The position numbers were made by a program, and so were the translations under genes. A model generated the notes under the pieces. The model was not told where the DNA came from, made no database searches, and saw nothing but the letters and a program-made list of their open reading frames with translations. A stretch of DNA of 6,608 nt from Actinomycetes bacterium (GTDB lineage Bacteria; Actinomycetota; Actinomycetes; Mycobacteriales; Mycobacteriaceae), in the NCBI GenBank assembly GCA_022600695.1, contig JAHZJY010000190.1:1-6608 (forward strand), read 5' to 3'. Shown here piece by piece: positions 1-5,902 of this stretch. The first letter of the stretch is position 1. Each line of letters begins with the position of its first letter.

Positions 1-1
1 G

Positions 2-1666
2 GGAACAGGACCCGGAGGGCAGGAGCGAAGCGTGGCCCAGGTGGTGTTCCGTGAGGCCGGCGTGCTCGAGGCCGCGCACCGGTTGCGGGCCGAGTTCTGC
101 ATCGCCGTCGAGGGTGTCGTGGAGATCCGCCCCGAAGGCAACGCCAACCCCGATATCGCCACTGGCGATATCGAGGTCAACGCGACGTCGCTGACGGTGT
201 TGTCGGAGAGCGCCGCGTTGCCGTTCCAACTCGACGAGCCCGCCGGCGAGGAGGCCCGTCTGCGACACCGCTACCTGGATATGCGCCGGGACGGCGGCAC
301 CGGGGACGCGTTGCGGTTGCGGTCTCGGGTGAACGCCGCCGCCCGCTCGGTGCTGGCCGCTCACGACTTCATCGAGATCGAGACACCGACACTGACCCGG
401 TCCACCCCGGAAGGAGCACGGGATTTCCTGGTGCCCGCCCGGCTGCAACCCGGCTCCTTCTATGCGCTGCCGCAGAGCCCACAGCTGTTCAAACAGCTAC
501 TGATGGTCGGCGGGATGGAACGTTACTACCAGATCGCACGCTGCTATCGGGATGAAGACTTCCGCGCCGACCGCCAACCCGAGTTCACCCAGCTCGACGT
601 CGAGATGAGCTTTGTCGACGCCGACGACGTGATCGCCGTCGCCGAGGAGGTTCTGGCTGCGCTGTGGGCGCTGACCGGTTATCTGCTGCCACGGCCCGTC
701 CCGCGGATGACCTACGCCGACGCGATGCGGCGATTCGGCTCGGATAAACCGGATCTGCGTTTCGGCCTCGAGTTGGTGGAGTGCACCGACTACTTCGCCG
801 AAACGCCCTTCCGGGTTTTCCAGGCACCCTATGTGGGTGCGGTGGTGATGCCGGGCGGCGCCTCGCAACCGCGTCGAACCCTGGACAGCTGGCAGGAGTT
901 CGCGAAGCAACGCGGCCATCGGGGCCTCGCCTACGTGCTGGTTGGCGAGGATGGGGTGCTCAGCGGACCGGTTGCCAAGAACCTCTCCGAGCCGGAGCGG
1001 GCCGGGCTGGCCGCCCACGTCGGTGCCATGCCGGGTGACTGTGTGTTCTTTTCGGCCGGACCGGCCAAACCGTCACGGGCCCTATTGGGGGCCGCCCGCG
1101 GCGAGATCGCGCGACGGTTGGGCATGGTCCCCCCGGATGCCTGGGCCTTCGTCTGGATCGTCGACCCGCCGCTGTTCGAGCCGGCCGGCGATGCCACCGC
1201 GGCCGGCGACGTCGCCGTCGGATCCGGCGCCTGGACCGCCGTGCACCACGCCTTCACCGCGCCCAAGCCGGAGTGCCGCGGCGTCATCGACACCGATCCC
1301 GGCGAGGTGCTCGCCGATGCCTACGACATCGTGTGCAACGGTCACGAGATCGGCGGCGGTTCGATCCGCATCCACCGCCGCGACGTGCAGGAGCGGGTGT
1401 TCTCGGTGATGGGTATCGACGCCGCGGAAGCCGATGAGAAGTTCGGATTCCTGCTGGAGGCCTTCACGTTCGGGGCGCCGCCGCACGGCGGGATCGCATT
1501 CGGCTGGGATCGCATCATCGCACTGCTGTTCGGCGCCGACTCCATCCGCGATGTGATCGCCTTCCCCAAGTCCGGCGGCGGTGTGGACCCGTTGACCGAC
1601 GCGCCGGCGCCGATCACCACACAGCAGCGCAAGGAGTCGGGAATGGACTTCACGCCCGGGAAATAG
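2..1666 (+). CDS. aspS: Aspartyl-tRNA synthetase, 5'-truncated by window edge
   Basis: Class II synthetase that charges tRNA with aspartate in the cytoplasm. Mycobacterial AspRS is known to be non-discriminating: it also makes Asp-tRNA(Asn) for GatCAB amidation. Counting residues from the GTG at 32, the OB-fold remnant runs from AQVVFRE. Motif 1 lies near 113-135 ([19 protein letters not shown]). Motif 2 lies near 168-190 ([19 protein letters not shown]). A bacterial GAD insertion domain follows, and motif 3 (GIAFGWDR) is at bases 1490-1513. The TAG stop is at 1664-1666. The GTG at 32 is an internal valine codon, not a start. The family is about 595 residues, so about 45 N-terminal residues, including most of the anticodon-binding OB fold, are missing. 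The in-frame residues before base 32 ([10 protein letters not shown]) do not resemble the expected FIDLRDxSG; see findings. The next gene starts 16 bp downstream on the same strand. Identity is certain; only the 5' edge is doubtful. Confidence 0.97.
   Translation, partial: GTGPGGQERSVAQVVFREAGVLEAAHRLRAEFCIAVEGVVEIRPEGNANPDIATGDIEVNATSLTVLSESAALPFQLDEPAGEEARLRHRYLDMRRDGGTGDALRLRSRVNAAARSVLAAHDFIEIETPTLTRSTPEGARDFLVPARLQPGSFYALPQSPQLFKQLLMVGGMERYYQIARCYRDEDFRADRQPEFTQLDVEMSFVDADDVIAVAEEVLAALWALTGYLLPRPVPRMTYADAMRRFGSDKPDLRFGLELVECTDYFAETPFRVFQAPYVGAVVMPGGASQPRRTLDSWQEFAKQRGHRGLAYVLVGEDGVLSGPVAKNLSEPERAGLAAHVGAMPGDCVFFSAGPAKPSRALLGAARGEIARRLGMVPPDAWAFVWIVDPPLFEPAGDATAAGDVAVGSGAWTAVHHAFTAPKPECRGVIDTDPGEVLADAYDIVCNGHEIGGGSIRIHRRDVQERVFSVMGIDAAEADEKFGFLLEAFTFGAPPHGGIAFGWDRIIALLFGADSIRDVIAFPKSGGGVDPLTDAPAPITTQQRKESGMDFTPGK
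151..173. repeat. Perfect 10-bp inverted repeat with 3-nt loop inside aspS
   Basis: CGATATCGCC (151-160), loop ACT (161-163), then GGCGATATCG (164-173). The arms are exact reverse complements, so both the mRNA and the DNA can form a 10-bp stem. It lies in codons for DIATGDIE in the OB-fold part of AspRS. The peptide repeat DI...DI with GAT ATC used twice explains much of it. No U-tract follows, so it is not a standard terminator. A function is not shown. Confidence 0.7.
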
Positions 1667-1682
1667 CTGGTGAACCCCTACC

Positions 1683-3014
1683 ATGACCGCTGTGGACAAC
1701 ACCCTTGAGTTCATCGACCAGGCGTCATTCCTGGGCCTGCGGGCACTTGGGCACGGGCCGCTGATCCAGTTCACCTGGATCTACCGCGACGGTGTCGACC
1801 TCGAGGCGTTGCGCGGGTTCCATCGCAGGCTCTCCCGCGGCCTGCTCGGCCGCCGTGTCGAACGATCGCCGCTACCCTTCGGCAGACATCGCTGGATCGA
1901 CTGGCCCGGCCCTGCCGATATCGAGGTCATGGCGGACGTCCGACCTCTCAGCGATATCGCGACCTGGTTGGACGCGCAGGCCGCGCGGCCGGTTGACCCC
2001 GAATATGGACCATCATGGCGGTTGGCGGTCCAGCCGGTGACCGACGGCGGGTCAGTCGTGACCCTCGTGGCCTCCCACACCGTTGCAGACGGTGTCGGGC
2101 TGGCGCTCGCGGTGGCCGACGCCGCCAATGGAGTCACCCGGGATCTCGGATATCCGCCGGCCCGGACTCGAACCACAGGCCAGGCATTGCGGGAGGATGC
2201 TCGCCGGTTTGTCCGCGATCTTCCGACGATGGCGAGAGCGGTCGTTTCGGCGGCACGACTTGCGCGCAGCAATGGCTTGGAGGCCGCTCCGGCCGCGACG
2301 CGGAGCGCGCTGGGCGACGAGGTCGTCAACCGGACTGTGACACTGCCGTCGGTGACGGTCCGTGTCGGCCTCGAGGAGTGGGACGGCCGGGCCGCGGAAC
2401 TCGGTGGTACCAGCACCGTGCTGGCCCTGGGATTTTCGGCGAGGCTGAGCCGGCGGCTGGGATGGGTCTCCCCGGACGGCTCGGTGACCCTGTCGGTACC
2501 GGTCAACGAGCGCGTCGAGGGTGACACGCGCGGGAACGCGCTGACCGGTGTGCGGCTCACCGTCGATCCCGGCACGGTCTGCACCGACCTGACCGGGCTG
2601 CGGGCCGGTTTGAAGGGCGCCCTGTCAACGCTCTCCGAGGCTCGCAACGAACTGGTCGCACCGCTACCGCTGACCCCGCTGGTTCCCCGGGCGCTGGCGC
2701 GCCGGCTCGAAGGCGTGGTGGGGGGCACCGCGGTGATCGGATGCTCCAACCTCGGCAGCCTGGATCCGGCGGTCAATCGCCCTGACGGTACCGACGCTGA
2801 CGACTTCGCCATCAGGATGGCCGAACGCATCACCCGCGGCCACCTGCACCGCTTCGGTGGGACGTTCTTTCCGGTGGTGACCGGACGGGTGCACGGAAAG
2901 CTTTTCGTCAGCATCGGATTCTGCAATGCCCACGGCTCGACAACCCGCGATCAGCTCATGGAGGTCGCCGCGTCGGCGCTCCAGGACTTCGGGTTGACCG
3001 GAACCATCGAATAG
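1683..3014 (+). CDS. Condensation/WS-DGAT-fold acyltransferase-like protein
   Basis: A 443-residue protein that I place in the CoA-dependent acyltransferase (chloramphenicol acetyltransferase / NRPS condensation / wax ester synthase / PapA) fold. The key sign is SHTVADGVG at residues 131-139. This keeps the catalytic His (H132), Asp (D136) and Gly of HHxxxDG, with Ser in place of the first His. Later landmarks also fit the fold: VPVNER (272-277) followed by GN (284-285), and SNLG (355-358) before the C-terminal strands. I see no signal peptide or transmembrane segment. The ATG at 1683 is the natural start because it follows the aspS stop by 16 bp, but no clear Shine-Dalgarno precedes it, so translation may depend on the aspS transcript. 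Family members move acyl groups onto alcohols or amines in lipid assembly; the substrate here cannot be told. An ordinary WS/DGAT is possible, but I do not see the full canonical motif set. The gene ends facing the oxidoreductase gene, 30 bp away. Confidence 0.75.
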   Translation: MTAVDNTLEFIDQASFLGLRALGHGPLIQFTWIYRDGVDLEALRGFHRRLSRGLLGRRVERSPLPFGRHRWIDWPGPADIEVMADVRPLSDIATWLDAQAARPVDPEYGPSWRLAVQPVTDGGSVVTLVASHTVADGVGLALAVADAANGVTRDLGYPPARTRTTGQALREDARRFVRDLPTMARAVVSAARLARSNGLEAAPAATRSALGDEVVNRTVTLPSVTVRVGLEEWDGRAAELGGTSTVLALGFSARLSRRLGWVSPDGSVTLSVPVNERVEGDTRGNALTGVRLTVDPGTVCTDLTGLRAGLKGALSTLSEARNELVAPLPLTPLVPRALARRLEGVVGGTAVIGCSNLGSLDPAVNRPDGTDADDFAIRMAERITRGHLHRFGGTFFPVVTGRVHGKLFVSIGFCNAHGSTTRDQLMEVAASALQDFGLTGTIE

Positions 3015-3024
3015 TGACGCCGGA

Positions 3025-3041
3025 CCGAACCCACGGGTCGG
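3025..3041. terminator. Weak hairpin between convergent genes
   Basis: CCG (3025-3027) and ACC (3029-3031) can pair with GGT (3036-3038) and CGG (3039-3041), leaving one bulged A and a CACG loop. It sits in the 30-bp gap between two convergent stop codons, where a bidirectional terminator would be expected. The stem is only 6 bp and no T-run follows on either strand. It could at best be a non-canonical or Rho-assisted site. Confidence 0.25.
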
Positions 3042-3044
3042 TGA

Positions 3045-3899
3045 CTACAGATTATCGGCCAGATGGCGCAGGGCGGCGAGCTGTCGGCAGTGCTGATCGG
3101 CGGACTCAGCCGCCACGGCGCAGGTGACCGCGGTCGCGCCCAGAGACCGCAGCCGGCGGAGCCGCCGCCGTGAGCCGGCCGGGTCCCCGAGCGGGTCGAC
3201 GGCACGGGCGGTCGGCAACACCACCTCGAAATCTGCCGGAAGGTCCACTCCGGCGAGCATCTCGGCGATCCGACCATCGGTCAGGCCGAACGGCATCCAG
3301 CCGTCGGCAAGACGCACGGAGCGGCGCAACGAGCGCAACGTACGTCCGCCAACCCAGATCGGCACCCGGTCCTGAACCGCGCAGGGCTGGACGGCGAACC
3401 CGTCGTACCGGTAGAACTCGCCCGAATAGCGCGGCAGGGTCCGCGATAGCGAGGCCCGCAGGGCGGCGATCGCGTCGTCAGCGCGGTCGCCACGGCCGGC
3501 GAACGGCACCCCCAGCAGGTCGAACTCGGCGACCAGCGAGCCGACGCCGACACCGAGGATCAGCCGGCCACCGCTGAGCCGGTCCAGTGTTCCGTAGCGC
3601 TTCGCGATCTCCAGGGGGTGGTGGTAGCCGAGGACGATCACCGCTGTGGCCAGCCGGATCCGATGTGTGTGGGCGGCCAGGAAGGCCAAGGTGGACAACG
3701 GGTCCCAGTAGGTGAGTCCGCGGCCGGCAGCTTCATCGACCGGTACGGCGATATGCTCGGAGCAGGTGAGGTAGTCCAACCCGGCTTCGTCGGCGGCGAC
3801 CGCGACCCGCATCAGGTCCTCGACTGCGGCCTCGGCTTCCCATGCCGAGGAAACCCCCGGCAGCACCGTGACCGCCGGTGTCGAAAGACCTATCCGCAT
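3045..3899 (-). CDS. LLM-class (probably F420-dependent) oxidoreductase
   Basis: A 284-residue luciferase-like TIM-barrel protein, close to the usual length of the short F420-dependent LLM families (TIGR03619-like, the Rv2161c type, as I recall). Visible landmarks are strand 1 MRIGLSTP (1-8), a helix and strand AADEAGLDYLTCSEHIAVP (35-53), and LATAVIVLGYHHPLEIAKR (83-101). These are followed by LSGGRLILGVGVGSLVAEFD (108-127), FAGRGDRADD (133-142) and the late barrel strand IWVGG (181-185). Such enzymes move hydride between reduced deazaflavin F420 (or FMN) and small organic substrates in the cytosol; the substrate is not predictable. The ATG at 3897-3899 begins right at the first beta strand. 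On its strand GGCGGG lies directly before the ATG, too close for a normal Shine-Dalgarno. It is transcribed divergently from rarA across a short region holding a 14-bp triple repeat, and it converges on the acyltransferase gene. The family is clear; F420 rather than FMN use is inferred from mycobacterial relatives. Confidence 0.9.
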   Translation of the reverse strand: MRIGLSTPAVTVLPGVSSAWEAEAAVEDLMRVAVAADEAGLDYLTCSEHIAVPVDEAAGRGLTYWDPLSTLAFLAAHTHRIRLATAVIVLGYHHPLEIAKRYGTLDRLSGGRLILGVGVGSLVAEFDLLGVPFAGRGDRADDAIAALRASLSRTLPRYSGEFYRYDGFAVQPCAVQDRVPIWVGGRTLRSLRRSVRLADGWMPFGLTDGRIAEMLAGVDLPADFEVVLPTARAVDPLGDPAGSRRRLRRLRSLGATAVTCAVAAESADQHCRQLAALRHLADNL

Positions 3900-3905
3900 C
3901 CCGCC

Positions 3906-3914
3906 GTTGTATCA
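3906..3914 (-). promoter_or_regulatory. Possible extended -10 box for the oxidoreductase gene
   Basis: Read on the minus strand, TGATACAAC puts TACAAC at -12 to -7 relative to the A of the ATG, with TG one base upstream as in an extended -10. The final base is C rather than the preferred T. If used, the transcript would start at the ATG and be leaderless. The box overlaps the start-proximal copy of the tandem repeat. Confidence 0.3.
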
Positions 3915-3949
3915 CCGGACCTGTATCACCGGACCGATATCACCGGACC
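3908..3949. repeat. Three tandem 14-bp direct repeats in a divergent promoter region
   Basis: Copies are TGTATCACCGGACC at 3908-3921, the identical sequence at 3922-3935, and GATATCACCGGACC at 3936-3949 (the first two bases differ). The array fills half of the 81-bp gap between the oxidoreductase start (3899) and the rarA start (3981). It ends 19 bp before the rarA -10 box and begins 9 bases from the oxidoreductase ATG. The position suits an operator array for a direct-repeat-binding regulator. Replication slippage without function is the alternative. Confidence 0.85.
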
Positions 3950-3968
3950 ACCCCGGCCGGTCGATCGC

Positions 3969-3974
3969 TAGCCT
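3969..3974 (+). promoter_or_regulatory. rarA -10 box (TAGCCT), leaderless geometry
   Basis: TAGCCT matches the mycobacterial SigA-type -10 consensus TANNNT. Its last T is 7 bases before the G of the GTG at 3981, which places the transcription start on the start codon. No recognisable TTGAC-like -35 is present at 3946-3951 (GACCAC). GAGG at 3975-3978 abuts the start and is too close to act as a Shine-Dalgarno, which favours leaderless initiation at 3981. Confidence 0.6.
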
Positions 3975-3980
3975 GAGGTG

Positions 3981-5327
3981 GTGTCCGACAGCCTCTTCGA
4001 ACTGCCCGGCACCGACTCCGGCACGGAGCCCGATGCAGCAACGGTCAGCGCCTCCTCGCCGCTGGCCGTGCGGATGCGCCCGGCGACCCTCGACGAGGTG
4101 GTGGGCCAGCGGCACCTGCTCAAGCCCGGCTCGCCGATGCGGCGCCTGGTGGAGGGCTCCGGTGCCGCATCGGTCATCCTCTACGGGCCGCCGGGGACCG
4201 GGAAAACCACGCTGGCGTCGCTGATCTCCCATGCCACCGGCCGGCGTTTCGAGGCGCTTTCGGCGCTCAGTGCCGGCGTGAAAGAGGTTCGCGCGGTCAT
4301 CGAGGGAGCCCGCCGGACCGCCGTCCGCGGCGAGCAGACCGTGTTGTTCATCGACGAGGTGCACCGGTTCTCGAAGACCCAGCAGGATGCGCTGCTTGCC
4401 GCTGTCGAGAACCGGGTGGTGCTGCTGGTGGCCGCGACCACCGAGAACCCGTCGTTCTCGGTGGTCGCCCCGCTGTTGTCGCGATCGTTGATCCTGCAGT
4501 TGCAGCCATTGGACGCCGCCGATATCAGGGCGGTGGTGGAACGTGCGGTATGCGACCCGCGCGGTCTGGGCGGTGCGGTGCGGGTCGCCGCCAACGCCAT
4601 CGAGTTGCTTGTCGAGCTGTCGGCGGGGGACGCCCGCCGAGCGCTGACCGCCCTGGAGGTAGCCGCTGAAACCGCTTCGGGTACCGGTGGTGAGGTGACC
4701 CTGGAGACCGTCGAGCAATCGCTGGACCGGGCGGCGGTGCGATATGACCGTGACGGAGACCAGCACTACGACGTCGTCAGCGCCTTCATCAAGTCGATCC
4801 GGGGATCCGACGTCGATGCAGCCCTGCACTATCTGGCCCGGATGCTGATCGCCGGAGAGGACCCACGGTTCGTGGCCCGCCGTCTGGTGATCCTGGCCAG
4901 CGAGGATATCGGGATGGCCGATTCGAGCGCCCTACCGACTGCGGTCGCGGCCGCTCAGACGGTCGCGTTGATCGGGATGCCCGAAGCCCAGTTGACTCTC
5001 GCGCACGCGACGGTGCACCTGGCCACCGCGCCGAAATCCAACGCCGTGACCGCCGCGCTGGGGGCTGCCATGGCCGACATTCGGGCGGGCAAGGCCGGGC
5101 CGGTGCCAGTACACCTGCGCGACGGTCATTACTCGGGGGCGGCGAAGCTGGGCTACGCCCAGGGGTACCGATATCCGCATGACGACCCCGACGGTGTTGT
5201 GCCTCAACAGTATCCACCGGATGAAGTGGTCGGTGTGGACTACTACCGGGCATCCCGGCACGGCGCCGAGCGGGAGATCGGTGGACGGCTCGAAAAGCTG
5301 CGCGCCATCGTTCGCCGCACCCGGTGA
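3981..5327 (+). CDS. rarA: Replication-associated recombination protein A (AAA+ ATPase)
   Basis: A 448-residue RarA/MgsA/WRNIP1-family clamp-loader-like ATPase that acts in the cytoplasm on stalled or gapped replication forks. Numbered from the GTG at 3981: Walker [10 protein letters not shown] (69-77, K75), Walker B FIDEVHRF (123-130), sensor 1 ATTEN (152-156), arginine-finger candidate in LLSRS (R168), and sensor 2 SAGDARRAL (214-222). The C-terminal part has the family's helical oligomerisation segments, including [29 protein letters not shown] and APKSNAV. Length is normal (about 450) with no break. Two adjacent GTG codons (3978, 3981) could start it; I chose 3981 because TAGCCT ends exactly 7 bases before it, and VSDxLF is, as I recall, the usual mycobacterial beginning. 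The N-terminal SDSLFEL may be a clamp-binding motif; see findings. It is divergent from the oxidoreductase gene, and the YjbQ gene follows after 43 bp with its own -10-like box. Confidence 0.96.
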   Translation: MSDSLFELPGTDSGTEPDAATVSASSPLAVRMRPATLDEVVGQRHLLKPGSPMRRLVEGSGAASVILYGPPGTGKTTLASLISHATGRRFEALSALSAGVKEVRAVIEGARRTAVRGEQTVLFIDEVHRFSKTQQDALLAAVENRVVLLVAATTENPSFSVVAPLLSRSLILQLQPLDAADIRAVVERAVCDPRGLGGAVRVAANAIELLVELSAGDARRALTALEVAAETASGTGGEVTLETVEQSLDRAAVRYDRDGDQHYDVVSAFIKSIRGSDVDAALHYLARMLIAGEDPRFVARRLVILASEDIGMADSSALPTAVAAAQTVALIGMPEAQLTLAHATVHLATAPKSNAVTAALGAAMADIRAGKAGPVPVHLRDGHYSGAAKLGYAQGYRYPHDDPDGVVPQQYPPDEVVGVDYYRASRHGAEREIGGRLEKLRAIVRRTR

Positions 5328-5358
5328 GTTCCCGTCACGGCGGATCTGGGCCGTCTCG

Positions 5359-5364
5359 TAGGCT
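5359..5364 (+). promoter_or_regulatory. yjbQ -10 box (TAGGCT), leaderless geometry
   Basis: TAGGCT fits TANNNT and its last T is 7 bases before the A of the ATG at 5371, the same spacing as at rarA. This predicts a leaderless transcript from the 43-bp gap after rarA. No good -35 is seen around 5336-5341. GGAG at 5366-5369 is adjacent to the ATG and too close for an ordinary Shine-Dalgarno. Confidence 0.55.
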
Positions 5365-5370
5365 CGGAGT

Positions 5371-5772
5371 ATGGACAGTGACCTGCTCGACGTCGACACC
5401 TCGCGGCGGCGCATTGTCGACCTGACCGACCGGGTGCGGAATTTCTGCAGCCCACGCGGTGACGGGCTGTGCAACGTTTTCGTCCCGCACGCCACCGCGG
5501 GTGTGGCGATTATCGAGACCGGTGCGGGATCGGATTCCGACCTCGTCGACGCGCTCGAGCGCTTGCTGCCCCGCGATGATCGATACCGCCACGCCCACGG
5601 CTCACCCGGGCACGGCGCCGACCATGTGCTGCCGGCCATCGTGTCGCCGTCGGTGACCGTTCCGGTGGCCTCCGGCGATCCGCTGCTGGGCACCTGGCAG
5701 AGCGTGGTTCTGGTCGATCTCAACCGGGACAACCCGTCGCGTTCGGTCCGGCTCAGTTTTCTGCGCGGCTGA
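5371..5772 (+). CDS. yjbQ: YjbQ family protein (UPF0047; possible secondary thiamine-phosphate synthase)
   Basis: A 133-residue single-domain YjbQ/UPF0047 protein, the normal family length of about 130-140. The conserved blocks are all present: [12 protein letters not shown] (39-50, with H40), the His-rich [12 protein letters not shown] (74-85, with H74, H76, H81 and H85), and [16 protein letters not shown] (105-120). The histidines form the conserved putative metal or active-site cluster. The E. coli homologue has weak thiamine phosphate synthase activity, hence the alternative name, but the physiological role of the family is unsettled. I see no signal peptide or membrane segment, so it is cytosolic. 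The ATG at 5371 is preferred because it directly follows a leaderless-type -10 box. It lies on the same strand as rarA (43 bp upstream) and alaS (130 bp downstream). In M. tuberculosis the YjbQ-like gene also precedes alaS, so the pairing is conserved. Confidence 0.93.
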   Translation: MDSDLLDVDTSRRRIVDLTDRVRNFCSPRGDGLCNVFVPHATAGVAIIETGAGSDSDLVDALERLLPRDDRYRHAHGSPGHGADHVLPAIVSPSVTVPVASGDPLLGTWQSVVLVDLNRDNPSRSVRLSFLRG

Positions 5773-5792
5773 GCCGAAGGGCAGTGGCCGAC

Positions 5793-5815
5793 CGACCGGT
5801 AATGTGAGGCGGTCG
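5793..5815. repeat. Inverted repeat around a -10-like box before alaS
   Basis: CGACCG (5793-5798) and CGGTCG (5810-5815) are exact reverse complements separated by 11 bases that contain TAATGT (5800-5805). The symmetry could mark an operator over the alaS promoter. Six-base arms of this composition also arise readily by chance in GC-rich DNA. Confidence 0.35.
5800..5805 (+). promoter_or_regulatory. Possible alaS -10 box (TAATGT)
   Basis: TAATGT is the only TANNNT match I found on this strand in the 130-bp gap between the YjbQ stop and the alaS start. It would start transcription near 5812 and give an untranslated leader of about 90 nt. No TTGAC-like -35 is visible at 17-bp spacing. Readthrough from the YjbQ gene is also possible, since no convincing terminator separates them. 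Confidence 0.4.
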
Positions 5816-5886
5816 TCGTTCCTGCTCGGCGGGACCGACACGCACCCGCAACACGCCGCCACCGCAGCATGCCGCACTCAAAACAC

Positions 5887-5891
5887 AAGGA
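5887..5891 (+). promoter_or_regulatory. alaS ribosome binding site (AAGGA)
   Basis: AAGGA ends 11 bases before the GTG at 5903. The spacing is slightly long but usable, and it supports GTG 5903 rather than the in-frame GTG at 5804. It makes alaS the one gene here with a leadered look, in contrast to rarA and yjbQ. Confidence 0.5.
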
Positions 5892-5902
5892 CAATCCCAC
5901 CC

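Noticed and set aside
32..34. GTG at 32 as the aspS start
   Set aside because: It encodes the internal Val/Ile of the conserved (G)VAQVVFR segment, about 47 residues into the family alignment, and would leave out most of the anticodon-binding domain.
1082..1774. A 230-codon antisense open frame across the 3' end of aspS
   Set aside because: It spans conserved AspRS motif 3 on the other strand, has no family features and no plausible start context.
1916..1929. 14-base identity (CGATATCGAGGTCA) between aspS (166-179) and the acyltransferase gene
   Set aside because: Both copies are in frame and encode Asp-Ile-Glu-Val, so it reflects the GAT ATC GAG GTC codon run rather than a mobile or regulatory repeat.
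1781..2926. A 381-codon open frame antisense to the acyltransferase gene
   Set aside because: Its product is rich in Ser, Arg, Thr and Pro without any recognisable motif, as expected for the reverse of GC-rich coding sequence, while the plus strand holds a recognisable family protein.
3912..4829. A 305-codon open frame antisense to rarA
   Set aside because: It covers the Walker A and B codons of a clear AAA+ gene. Its product is Gly, Arg, Gln and His rich and looks like a shadow frame.
5766..5776. CGGC-TGA-GCCG palindrome over the YjbQ stop codon as a terminator
   Set aside because: The stem is only 4 bp with a 3-nt loop and has no T-tract, so it is too weak to call.
5804..5902. In-frame upstream GTG giving alaS a 33-residue N-terminal extension
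   Set aside because: The GTG lies within the TAATGT box, the extra residues have no counterpart in the AlaRS starts I know, and AAGGA supports the start at 5903.
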